Positions 7,088 to 12,634 of a stretch of 23,549 nucleotides of DNA are shown piece after piece (position 1 is the first letter of the stretch; each line of letters opens with the position of its first letter). This stretch comes from a virus. The position numbers were made by a program, and so were the translations under genes. A model generated the notes under the pieces. That model saw only the letters and a program-made list of their open reading frames with translations. It ran no database searches and was not told the origin of the DNA. The DNA lies in the IMG/VR virus record IMGVR_UViG_3300044647_000609, positions 1-23,549 of that record. One strand, written 5' to 3'.

Positions 7088-7438
7088 TTACGCTGTCTTG
7101 GTTGAAAGTTCAATTAGTTTTTTAAGGCAGGCAAGTTCTGCTTCTTCGTATGTGGTTACTGATTCGTTATCCTTTACAGTTCTACCATATTGCAATATTG
7201 TGTAGAAATACCTATCCATGTGGGTATGATACACCCAACTGCTTAATCCATGCCTCTCCCTGAACCACTTGAATGCTTGTTCGTAGAGGGGGGCCAATAT
7301 TCTATAATATCCTTGATTAACATATTCACCTATATCCAAGAACTTGCCGGCTTTTAAATAAGCAGCAAGACAAGGCTCGTCAAACCCAAGTTCTTTTAGT
7401 GCAAGTGCTTGTTCGTAGGGGATAAATTCGTTTTTCAT
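7088..7438 (-). CDS. Conserved phage hypothetical protein, 116 aa
   Basis: The product has three recognisable segments: an N-terminal LALKELGFDEPCLAAYL, a central APLYEQAFKWFRERHGL and a C-terminal TTYEEAELACLKKLIEL. I have seen this arrangement in many small proteins of Bacteroidota phages and prophages, but its function is not known to me. It is soluble, helical and rich in aromatic residues. The leader contains AACCAAACCG before the ATG, typical of this genome. It is followed after two bases by the DnaA-like gene and preceded by the DUF551-like gene with an eight-base gap. Confidence 0.7.
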   Translation of the reverse strand: MKNEFIPYEQALALKELGFDEPCLAAYLKAGKFLDIGEYVNQGYYRILAPLYEQAFKWFRERHGLSSWVYHTHMDRYFYTILQYGRTVKDNESVTTYEEAELACLKKLIELSTKTA

Positions 7439-7446
7439 CGGTTTGG

Positions 7447-7626
7447 TTAAAAAGGGTTAGGGGGTAGGGGCATCCAATGGCTTACTTCGATTAGGAACCA
7501 AGTTTGGTGTTCGTAGTACCAACGTCCATCGCCAAGCCATGCGTAGGCTTGATTCATGTCAGTCGTGAATATCAGGACAGGCTCGTAAGGTTCCGGCATC
7601 CTGTCGAGGCATTTAATCCATTCCAT
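7447..7626 (-). CDS. DUF551-like protein
   Basis: Starting at the ATG at 7626 gives 59 residues that match the usual short form of this family: WIKCLDRMPEPYEPVLIFTT at the N-terminus, a middle AWLGDGRWYYE, and the closing VSHWMPLPPNP, which fits the conserved HWMPLPxPP ending. The 19 extra residues of the longer frame shadow the upstream small gene. Proteins of this family are common in phages and have no agreed role. The gene begins two bases after the stop of the 50-residue gene upstream, so the two are probably translated from one message. Confidence 0.75.
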   Translation of the reverse strand: MEWIKCLDRMPEPYEPVLIFTTDMNQAYAWLGDGRWYYEHQTWFLIEVSHWMPLPPNPF

Positions 7627-7628
7627 GA

Positions 7629-7781
7629 CTAAGCGTTTTTGGCTTGAAGGATACGACCGAGCAGGGTCCAGTTGACGGACCAAGGCTTGATGGTTTCGGA
7701 ATGGTCAGGCTTTGAGCAGTTGACGCAAGCCTTGCGGATATGCAGTTGCCAGCGTCTGAAATCGGTTGGTGTGGTTTTCAT
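7629..7781 (-). CDS. Small protein with CxxC motif, 50 aa
   Basis: Translating the minus strand from the ATG at 7781 gives 50 residues with a TAG stop at 7629: a start MKTTPTDFRRWQLHIRKACV, then NCSKPDH, and an end around WTLLGRILQAKNA. The CVNC pair with a nearby histidine (CVNCSKPDH) could bind zinc. The frame fills the space between the repeat-bearing intergenic region and the DUF551-like gene exactly, ending two bases before that start. That packing and the balanced composition support a real gene. No family is recognised. It is the first gene after the TATAGG direct repeats. Confidence 0.55.
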   Translation of the reverse strand: MKTTPTDFRRWQLHIRKACVNCSKPDHSETIKPWSVNWTLLGRILQAKNA

Positions 7782-7836
7782 GGAGTTGGGGTTTATATGG
7801 GACAATTTGCGAGGTTTTGGGTAATTTATGTCAACT

Positions 7837-7881
7837 TATAGGCTGACGCTGGGGGAGGTTTGGTAAGACTATAGGCTGACG
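7837..7881. repeat. Two direct copies of TATAGGCTGACG
   Basis: The 12-base word TATAGGCTGACG occurs at 7837-7848 and 7870-7881, 33 bases apart, in the 133-base gap between two minus-strand genes. The second copy continues with ATTTGT. Thirty-three bases is about three helical turns, so bound proteins would face the same side. A third, longer copy with one mismatch is at 8216-8233. In the direction of transcription the element reads CGTCAGCCTATA and sits 56 and 89 bases before the start at 7781. It could be an operator or part of a phage promoter. Confidence 0.6.
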
Positions 7882-7914
7882 ATTTGTTCACGAATGAGCG
7901 AATTATATGCAAGG

Positions 7915-8187
7915 CTAACTGACCGCTTCGTAAGTAGCTTCAAAAATTGACTTTTCAACGAGCCACCGTTCACCTTTTACTCCAACGCAAACATAGTGTT
8001 GACAAAATTTACCTTTATAAAATTGGTTTTCCAATGTGCTTATATATGGCACTAAATCAGTTTGTATTCCATATTTAGCATCTTCCATAGCCCCAAGCGT
8101 ACCATCACAATGAACAAAACCATCTTCGTCACCTTTTTCAAATAATTTAGCCTTTACTGTGGCTGTCTTTCTGTACTCTTTAAACAT
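7915..8187 (-). CDS. PGDYG-like phage protein
   Basis: I use the ATG at 8187, which gives 90 residues; the TTG at 8196 would add three. The C-terminal half fits the PGDYG family of small phage proteins: YISTLENQFY, then HYVCVGVKGERWLV and IFEATYEAVS, corresponding to the usual TLEG, GVKGE and IFxxTYExV blocks. The PGDYG block itself is replaced by GKFCQHY, so the match is partial. Function of the family is unknown. The gene is AT-rich compared with most of the window and is bracketed by the direct repeats at 7870 and 8216, which may mean it came in as a unit with its own promoter. Confidence 0.6.
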   Translation of the reverse strand: MFKEYRKTATVKAKLFEKGDEDGFVHCDGTLGAMEDAKYGIQTDLVPYISTLENQFYKGKFCQHYVCVGVKGERWLVEKSIFEATYEAVS

Positions 8188-8215
8188 TGTTTTCAAATTT
8201 AATTTTTGGTTAGGT

Positions 8216-8233
8216 TATAGGCAGACGATTTGT
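8216..8233. repeat. Third copy of the TATAGG repeat
   Basis: The sequence TATAGGCAGACGATTTGT matches the 18 bases beginning at 7870 at 17 positions. It lies 29 bases upstream of the PGDYG-like gene start (8187), while the copy at 7870 lies 34 bases past its stop. An 18-base near-identity in two intergenic sites is unlikely by chance. A shared regulator site or the footprint of a gene insertion would both explain it. Confidence 0.6.
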
Positions 8234-8281
8234 AGGCTCCTTGTCAGGTTTAAACTGACTAAAGCGGTATGATTCATCATT

Positions 8282-8346
8282 CATTATACCCGATAATGGT
8301 GCTTATTGACCGATTTCTCATTCATTGTATGCTTTTGCGTAAAGCA
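8282..8346. promoter_or_regulatory. Two small perfect hairpins in the longest gap
   Basis: The 195-base gap 8188-8382 holds two perfect inverted repeats with five-base loops: CATTAT/ATAATG at 8282-8298 and TGCTTT/AAAGCA at 8330-8346. Around them the word CATTCATT is repeated (near 8278 and 8318). Neither hairpin has a T-tract on either strand, so they are not ordinary terminators. They may be operator half-sites for the leftward promoter suggested just upstream. Evidence is only the symmetry and the location. Confidence 0.3.
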
Positions 8347-8354
8347 CAAATATA
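8347..8354 (-). promoter_or_regulatory. Possible Bacteroidota -7 element
   Basis: Read on the minus strand this is TATATTTG, a full match to TAnnTTTG. I could not find a TTTG at the expected 19-base spacing upstream, so only half the promoter is supported. It sits about 160 bases before the PGDYG-like gene, directly before the small hairpins and downstream of the PD-(D/E)XK gene. Confidence 0.3.
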
Positions 8355-8382
8355 CACACTTATTCAACGAATATAATCTCTG

Positions 8383-8880
8383 CTAATTTTTTAACTTATC
8401 TAAATCTTTGACTTGAAGGTTCCAGCAATCGCCCTTAAAAACCCACCCATTTATATCGGTGCTTCCTTTTGTATTGAATTTAGCGTTTTTGAAAAAGTCC
8501 TCTTTTGATTTATAGCCCAACAAAAACCCGATTTGCATATCCTTTAGCACCCTAACAAAAAAATAGAAGTCGCATTCTTGATTTATATTATGGTTTGAAA
8601 TACTGCACAAAAAATGCGGTTCAGGATAAACGGTTGTTTTTTTGGTTTTTATATCAACTTTAAAATCACTAATAATTAAGTCGTAATGATATATATCCTC
8701 TCCTATAATTTTATTATTTATATCCAAACCCTTGTTTTTGTAATAATCATAAACAATTATTTCTCCAATCGCTCCGTAAATGTTGCTTTTCCCTTCTGTG
8801 ATTGAGTTGTTCAAAACGTTAAATTCGTACAACTCCTTGGCTCTTGCCCTTTGTTCGTTTGAAATTTGTATGATTATCAT
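8383..8880 (-). CDS. PD-(D/E)XK-type nuclease-like protein
   Basis: The 165-residue protein has a plausible restriction-endonuclease-like core: E40 in YGAIGEIIVYDYY, D67 in YHYDLIISD, and D76-I-K78 in FKVDIKTKKT, matching the E...D...(D/E)xK pattern. The following segment FLCSISNHNI and DFYFFVRVLK fit the later strands. It might act as a structure-specific nuclease, a Holliday-junction-type enzyme, or a restriction-like or homing nuclease. Base composition is much more AT-rich than the helicase gene upstream. Despite that, its start forms an ATGA overlap with the VRR-NUC gene, so it is well integrated into the operon. No close family is recognised. Confidence 0.6.
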   Translation of the reverse strand: MIIIQISNEQRARAKELYEFNVLNNSITEGKSNIYGAIGEIIVYDYYKNKGLDINNKIIGEDIYHYDLIISDFKVDIKTKKTTVYPEPHFLCSISNHNINQECDFYFFVRVLKDMQIGFLLGYKSKEDFFKNAKFNTKGSTDINGWVFKGDCWNLQVKDLDKLKN

Positions 8881-9203
8881 AGTTGAGTAATTATTCTTTG
8901 AAAATCCTCAACGCTCCTGATTACCTCGTATCGATACCCTGCCTCTTGAACCACTCCCTGCCACCACTTCTGCGAGAGCGACTGCTTGCCCTTATTGGCT
9001 TTGAACTCAAGGAAGATTGCCCCGTTGTCGGATAGGTAGGTCATGTCTGCAACCCCAGCGGTCAGGCCGATGCCCTTGAGAAAATGACCGTTGGTTCGGC
9101 TTCGAGGGTTGTTGAGGTTCAGGAACAACCGCCCTTCTTCGTGGGGCTTCAAGAGTTTGAACAACTTGACGCAGGCGGCTTGCAGGGTGTATTCGGGGGT
9201 CAT
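8877..9203 (-). CDS. VRR-NUC domain nuclease
   Basis: Starting at the ATG at 9203 gives 108 residues, the normal size for stand-alone phage VRR-NUC proteins. The catalytic pattern is clear: D53 in AGVADMTYL, E66-x-K68 in GAIFLEFKANKGKQS, a conserved Q in LSQKWWQ and a closing YEVIRSVEDF. These are PD-(D/E)XK nucleases thought to work in phage DNA processing or recombination. The start overlaps the helicase stop as ATGA, and the stop overlaps the next nuclease start the same way. The longer frame to 9242 shadows the helicase. Confidence 0.88.
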   Translation of the reverse strand: MTPEYTLQAACVKLFKLLKPHEEGRLFLNLNNPRSRTNGHFLKGIGLTAGVADMTYLSDNGAIFLEFKANKGKQSLSQKWWQGVVQEAGYRYEVIRSVEDFQRIITQL

Positions 9204-10468
9204 AGCGGATATTCGTTTGCTTTGGTGTATGGCAGTTGGCATTGGACTTGGGCGATTCCAAGGCTACCGTTCCTGTTCTTTCGGAAGATGACCTCCATCA
9301 GGTCCTGCTCTGCGTTCTTGTCGTGTTCGTAGGGTCGATAAACGAAGGCAATTTTATCAGCATCGAACTCCAGTTGCCCTGTTTCCCGAAGGTCGGACAT
9401 AATGGGCCGATGGTCGGCCCTGCCTTCCGTTGCTCTTGAGAGCGAAGAAACCACGACCCCAAAGACCTTTTGGCGTTTGCAGATTGCCTTGAGTTGCTTG
9501 CTGATATTGGTCATCTGCTCAATCTTGGGCTTGGGCTTATCAATCTTCGCAGGTTCTACGAGTTGCAGGTAGTCAAGGTAGAAACCAACGATTCCGAATT
9601 TGGCCTTGAGTTTTGCTATCTCGCCTTCGATTCGGTCAAGGTTTGCTTGGTGCAGGTCAACGATGTAGAGAGGCTTCCCTTTGAGTTGGTCGGCCTTTTG
9701 GGCCAAGGTCAGGTACTGCTCGGTGCTGATTCGCTCGTCGGGCTTGAGGAATGCAGAGCCGTCCATCGTTCCGAGGTTGGAAAGCATCCGCTGGGTCAGT
9801 TGGTCAGCAGACATCTCCATCGTAAAGAACACGACGGGAATCTCGGCCATTGCTTGGTTCATAGCTATTTGCAGAGCAAGTAGGGTCTTACCCATTGCGG
9901 GACGACCACCCACGAGGATGAACTCGGAGGGCTTAAACCCGGTGCAGATGTTGTCGAGCGGTCGGATTAAGGTCGGGTAGATTTGGTCCTTGCGTCTGCC
10001 TTCCCGGACCTCGTTCATGTTGACAAGAAAGTCCTTTGCCAGTTCATGGGCCGATGATTCGGACGCACTTGACTCAACCGCTTGAATGGACTGATAGCGT
10101 TGGAATGCCTTGGGTATGTCCCGGTCATGGGCCAGTTCTTCCATGATTCTCGCTTCCTCACGTTCCTTCCAAAGGTCGTGAAGGTCGGATGCGTAGGTCT
10201 TCCAATTGCTGACAAGCCCTGCTTCGGGGTCAATGCCTTCGAGCAGGACATGGGCTTGACCTTGGTCTGCGAGGTGTTTGTAAACGGTAACGACATCCAC
10301 CTCTCGCTCTGCTTTGTGGAGCGACTCGATGGCCCGGTAGAGCAGTACGTTGTTGCCTGTGAACAGGCGTTCCGGGATTTGGGTCAGGAGGATAGTTCGG
10401 TTTACGAACTTGTCCATTAGGCATCCGAGCAGTTTTCGCTCAGCGGACAATTGGTAGGGGTTCATCAT
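9200..10468 (-). CDS. dnaB: DnaB-family replicative helicase
   Basis: The 422-residue product has an N-terminal helical domain (residues 1-110, beginning SAERKLLGCLMDK) and a RecA-like motor. Motifs seen are GRPAMGKT (188-195, Walker A), FFTMEMSADQL (H1a), IVGFYLDYLQLV (293-304, H2), VVVSSLSRATEGR (338-350, H3), LRETGQLEFDADKI (360-373) and VIFRKNRNG (393-401, H4). It would form a ring and unwind the phage fork. No primase domain is fused. The start at a double ATG lies 29 bases inside the end of the initiator-like gene, and the VRR-NUC gene follows by ATGA overlap, so initiator, helicase and nucleases are one unit. Confidence 0.95.
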   Translation of the reverse strand: MMNPYQLSAERKLLGCLMDKFVNRTILLTQIPERLFTGNNVLLYRAIESLHKAEREVDVVTVYKHLADQGQAHVLLEGIDPEAGLVSNWKTYASDLHDLWKEREEARIMEELAHDRDIPKAFQRYQSIQAVESSASESSAHELAKDFLVNMNEVREGRRKDQIYPTLIRPLDNICTGFKPSEFILVGGRPAMGKTLLALQIAMNQAMAEIPVVFFTMEMSADQLTQRMLSNLGTMDGSAFLKPDERISTEQYLTLAQKADQLKGKPLYIVDLHQANLDRIEGEIAKLKAKFGIVGFYLDYLQLVEPAKIDKPKPKIEQMTNISKQLKAICKRQKVFGVVVSSLSRATEGRADHRPIMSDLRETGQLEFDADKIAFVYRPYEHDKNAEQDLMEVIFRKNRNGSLGIAQVQCQLPYTKANEYPL

Positions 10469-11180
10469 CTTGGGTTAGGTTTGAGTAGGCGAAGTTAGGT
10501 GTACGTTGGATGGCTTGGTCCTCCCATCGTTTGCCGTTGAGGTAGGTGGAAGGGTGAGGAACAAACTGCACGGGTGTTTGAGAGTAGAGCCTTGCGATGT
10601 TGTTCATGGCTTTCTGTTGGTCTGCATTGGACAACTTTGCAAAGGATTTTGACGCTGCCTGCTTCCCGGTCTTCCGTGGATAGATAGCCCAAAATTGGTC
10701 AAAGATTGCACAAGTGTTCTTAATCTCTTCTTTGTTTGTTATCTCTTCTATTCTTATCTTATCTAATCTTATCTTATCTGCTTCCATTTGCTTAGCACTT
10801 GCTTGGTTTTGCTTAGCACTTGCTTCAGTTTGCTTAGCACTTGCTTCGGTTTGCTTAGCACTTGCTTGGCTCTTTATTTCACCTCCTTTACGACCTGCCT
10901 CCCTCCTTCTTTCGCTTAACCTGTTAAGGCCCTCCATCTGCAAATCAAGGAAGTCGATGCGGATTTCATCGCCTTCGGTCTTAATTATTTCGGACTCAAT
11001 CAGTTTTTGAAGGAGGTCTTTGCCTATCTCAAGGCTTGCTTGATGGGCCGTAAACTGCCCGTGCTTGACCCAGTAGAGTTGACAAATGTGGATGAAGGCC
11101 CCTTGGACTTCAAAGGATTTGCGACTGATTCGGCCTGCGAGCCAATCGCTTGGGGAGTGTTTGTACCAACTATTTTCCAT
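10440..11180 (-). CDS. Replication initiator-like protein with embedded repeats
   Basis: The N-terminal 90 residues (SWYKHSPSDWLAGRI, then VQGAFIHICQLYW and a wing-like IIKTEGDEIRIDF) resemble the winged helix start of phage replication proteins of the DUF1376/Lin1244 type. Residues 104-133 contain four near-identical heptads of the form ASAKQTE. After a charged segment (DKIRLDKIRIEE) the C-terminus has FDQFWAIYPRKTGKQAASKSF and HPSTYLNGKRWED, a block found at the end of many O- or DnaD-like phage proteins. It likely binds the origin and recruits the helicase encoded next to it. The gene starts three bases after a terminator-like T-tract, and the heptad-coding DNA may itself be the origin. 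Confidence 0.8.
   Translation of the reverse strand: MENSWYKHSPSDWLAGRISRKSFEVQGAFIHICQLYWVKHGQFTAHQASLEIGKDLLQKLIESEIIKTEGDEIRIDFLDLQMEGLNRLSERRREAGRKGGEIKSQASAKQTEASAKQTEASAKQNQASAKQMEADKIRLDKIRIEEITNKEEIKNTCAIFDQFWAIYPRKTGKQAASKSFAKLSNADQQKAMNNIARLYSQTPVQFVPHPSTYLNGKRWEDQAIQRTPNFAYSNLTQDDEPLPIVR
10720..10780. other. AT-rich pyrimidine-biased tract, candidate unwinding element
   Basis: On the plus strand this stretch is nearly all T, C and A with very few G, and the word TTATCT occurs five times. It adjoins the four 18-base repeats at 10787-10867. The lambda origin has the same pairing of iterons with an AT-rich, strand-asymmetric element within the initiator gene. Here the tract encodes the charged DKIRLDKIRIEEITNKEE part of the protein. 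It is proposed as the duplex-unwinding element; this is inference from layout. Confidence 0.5.
10787..10867. repeat. Four 18-bp direct repeats (iterons), candidate origin
   Basis: The word TTTGCTTAGCACTTGCTT occurs exactly at 10787, 10808, 10829 and 10850, a strict 21-base period with a variable triplet between copies (GGT, CAG, CGG). Each copy contains GCT-T-AGC symmetry. The repeats lie inside the initiator gene and encode the heptads. All synonymous positions are the same in every copy while the spacer triplets change residues, so the DNA sequence rather than the protein seems constrained, or the array is young. Two turns of helix per unit would align bound initiators on one face. Confidence 0.8.
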
Positions 11181-11183
11181 GGT

Positions 11184-11221
11184 AAAAAAAAAGCCCCCAA
11201 CTGATTCCGGCAGTTGAGGGC
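11184..11221 (-). terminator. Rho-independent terminator or attenuator before the initiator gene
   Basis: In the leftward transcript GCCCTCAACTG and CAGTTGGGGGC (11193-11221) can pair over 11 positions with one mismatch that could be a G-U pair, around a seven-base loop, followed at once by nine T residues (11184-11192). It is a strong intrinsic terminator for transcripts from the recombination operon. The T-tract ends three bases before the ATG of the initiator gene, leaving no room for a separate promoter after it, so a role as attenuator is plausible. Confidence 0.8.
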
Positions 11222-11280
11222 AGGGTTAAGTGGAGGAACCCTTTTGTCTAACACCTGCTTGGCCGGAATTACAAGCGGAT

Positions 11281-11298
11281 GCGTTTAATTGTAAATGT
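11281..11298. repeat. 18-bp intergenic repeat, copy A
   Basis: GCGTTTAATTGTAAATGT is found exactly here and at 17615-17632, both times between minus-strand genes. In the transcription direction it reads ACATTTACAATTAAACGC. Here it is about 100 bases upstream of the initiator gene, between the SSB-like gene and the terminator hairpin. A ten-base core, ACATTTACAA, is also found just before the gene starting at 21823. A shared promoter or leader element is the likeliest reading. Confidence 0.65.
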
Positions 11299-11308
11299 AG
11301 TATGCCTG

Positions 11309-11316
11309 CAAATTTA
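11309..11316 (-). promoter_or_regulatory. Possible Bacteroidota -7 element
   Basis: On the minus strand this reads TAAATTTG, matching TAnnTTTG. It is placed just after the SSB-like gene stop and would start a transcript through the 18-base repeat and the terminator hairpin into the initiator gene. No TTTG was seen at the -33 position, so the call is weak. Confidence 0.3.
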
Positions 11317-11318
11317 CA

Positions 11319-11552
11319 CTAAAAAGGCAGGTCCGAGCCTTGTTTTTGTGAATTTTCTTGCTCTTGCATAGGCTCCATTTTGCCTGACAGGAACTTCTTG
11401 CCGTTGGCTGCTTCTTTGAGCCAGCAGGAAAGTTTCATCTTGGTTCCGTCAGGAAGGACCGCATCGCCTCGGTAATCCGGGCGTTTCGGGTTGTCGCCTT
11501 TGTCGTTGGCGAATAAAGTGAAGGTGTTGGGTTGGGGAGTGTAACTGCTCAT
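11319..11552 (-). CDS. Small SSB-like single-strand DNA-binding protein
   Basis: The 77-residue protein opens with FTLFANDKGDNPKRPDYRG, followed by strand-forming segments AVLPDGTKMKLSCWLKEA and GKKFLSGKMEP, then a polar Q/E/S-rich tail ending in SDLPF. The first part is a small all-beta domain I have seen in phage and plasmid proteins of unknown role, sometimes near replication genes. The last residues mimic the acidic-proline-phenylalanine tip of bacterial SSB, which binds partner proteins. Placed at the end of the annealing-protein operon and before the initiator and helicase, it probably coats single strands at forks or recombination ends. The start overlaps the winged helix gene as ATGA. 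Confidence 0.6.
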   Translation of the reverse strand: MSSYTPQPNTFTLFANDKGDNPKRPDYRGDAVLPDGTKMKLSCWLKEAANGKKFLSGKMEPMQEQENSQKQGSDLPF

Positions 11553-11752
11553 GATTGTGGGTTTTGGGTTTTGGTTTTAATTGAGTAAGTGCAAAGGTTT
11601 TTCTCTACGACCTCTCCTGAGGCCCGTAAATCCCTTATGATTCGGTAGGTGGCCCCTTTGCTTGTCCCAAGAATATCTTGCAACTGAGAGGCTCTGAGAG
11701 GCTTCTGCGATAATAGACGCAAAGCCTTGATGGTGTTGATTACTTGCTTCAT
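11549..11752 (-). CDS. Winged helix-turn-helix DNA-binding protein
   Basis: This 67-residue protein is almost entirely one winged helix domain: a first helix VINTIKALRLLSQ, a helix-turn-helix RASQLQDILGTSKGATYRII with the recognition helix at the end, and a short wing GEVVEKNLCTYSI. Such domains bind specific DNA and act as repressors or activators. It lies inside the ATGA-linked recombination operon and could regulate that operon or the nearby initiator leader. A role in a nucleoprotein complex at the origin is also possible. The family resembles IclR- or MarR-type folds only at the fold level. Confidence 0.65.
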   Translation of the reverse strand: MKQVINTIKALRLLSQKPLRASQLQDILGTSKGATYRIIRDLRASGEVVEKNLCTYSIKTKTQNPQS

Positions 11753-12198
11753 CGGAACGATACGGCTATGGACGCTTTGGTGGCCTTGGCGGTGCAGACT
11801 GGAACCTGCTCGCCCGTGGACTCGTCAAAGATAGCGGTCTTCCCGGCTTGCCGAAAGGCAATCTTCAGCAGTTCCTCCCTCGCTTTGAGTTGTGCTTTGA
11901 GGTCGGCATACACTTCGTCTTCCTCGTAGTTCGGGGTCAGGCTCCCTTCCTTCAGGGTAATCTCTGCTCCGAAGGCGGAGAAGGTCTTGCCGTGCTTGCC
12001 GGCTTCGTCGGCTACGGTCTGCTCGGTGGCCTTGATGGTTGCTTCAAGAGCCTTGACGATGGCCTTGAGTTTGATATGGGCCTCCACCGGATTGACCTCA
12101 CCATCATTGATTCGGTCGGTCAGTTGCTGGGCGATTTGGGCGATTTCTGCCTTGCAGATATCAGCCTTTGGTATTGTGATGAGAGTTGGGTGAATCAT
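11749..12198 (-). CDS. Coiled-coil phage protein in the recombination operon
   Basis: The 149-residue protein is mainly helical. It has a heptad-like helix from about 17 to 70 (IAQIAQQLTDRI, LKAIVKALEATIKATEQTV), a conserved-looking turn with HGKTFSAFGAEITLKEG, a short acidic stretch NYEEDEVYADLK, and a second helix with LKAREELLKIAF. I recall proteins of this shape from many phage recombination clusters, lying near annealing proteins or exonucleases, but no biochemical role is known to me. Both ends overlap their neighbours by ATGA, so its amounts are probably tied to those of the Rad52-like protein and the SSB-like protein. Confidence 0.6.
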   Translation of the reverse strand: MIHPTLITIPKADICKAEIAQIAQQLTDRINDGEVNPVEAHIKLKAIVKALEATIKATEQTVADEAGKHGKTFSAFGAEITLKEGSLTPNYEEDEVYADLKAQLKAREELLKIAFRQAGKTAIFDESTGEQVPVCTAKATKASIAVSFR

Positions 12199-12416
12199 GG
12201 TCTGGATTTAAAAGCGTCAAAGATTTGGTTGCAATACTGCCCGTAATGGATTCCGACTGCGTTAGAGAGGTCGATGCACTCCCCTAAGGTCAGTTGGATT
12301 GGAAGGGTTTTCTCGGTCAAGGCTTTGACCAAGTCAAGGCCAATGGTCGGAAATTTTTCTTTGAACTCAAGGAGTTTCCGAAACTCTTCAGCGTTCATTT
12401 GTTCGAGTAGGTTCAT
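12195..12416 (-). CDS. Small protein, tandem paralogue B
   Basis: Starting at the ATG at 12416 gives 73 residues that align without gaps to the product of the gene just upstream; by eye 42 of 73 positions are identical. Shared blocks are MNLLE, EF.KLLE.KEK.P near the start, and PIQLTLG in the middle, with FKS at the end. The protein is helical and soluble, with no known domain that I recognise. Start and stop both make ATGA overlaps, so it is translated in series with its paralogue. The longer frame to 12497 reads through the paralogue and is rejected. Confidence 0.7.
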   Translation of the reverse strand: MNLLEQMNAEEFRKLLEFKEKFPTIGLDLVKALTEKTLPIQLTLGECIDLSNAVGIHYGQYCNQIFDAFKSRP

Positions 12417-12634
12417 GGTTTGGATTTGAAAGTTTGGAAGATGTCGTGGATAGAGCCTCCCCAAGGGGCATCGAGTGCCGTTGAAAGCATGACGCAATCT
12501 CCCAAGGTCAGTTGAATTGGAAAGGATTTAACGGTTAATTCTTGGATTAAATCCTCGCCAAGGGCCGGGTACTTCTCTTTGTACTCAAGGAGTTTCTTAA
12601 ACTCGTCTGCATTCATTTTTTCAAGTAGGTTCAT
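12413..12634 (-). CDS. Small protein, tandem paralogue A
   Basis: A 73-residue protein of the same length as the next gene product and clearly homologous to it. The conserved part is the N-terminal helix (MNLLEKMNADEFKKLLEYKE) and the core PIQLTLGDCVMLS; the segment LDAPWGGSIHD before the last helix differs most between the copies. That fits duplication followed by change of one surface. It may form homo- or heterodimers with paralogue B. The gene begins in an ATGA overlap with the Rad52-like gene, which suggests a role in annealing or strand handling, but the sequence itself does not show one. Confidence 0.7.
   Translation of the reverse strand: MNLLEKMNADEFKKLLEYKEKYPALGEDLIQELTVKSFPIQLTLGDCVMLSTALDAPWGGSIHDIFQTFKSKP

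Noticed and set aside
10787-10867. CRISPR-like array
   Set aside because: The repeats are 18 bases with only three-base gaps and lie in frame inside a gene, so there are no spacers.
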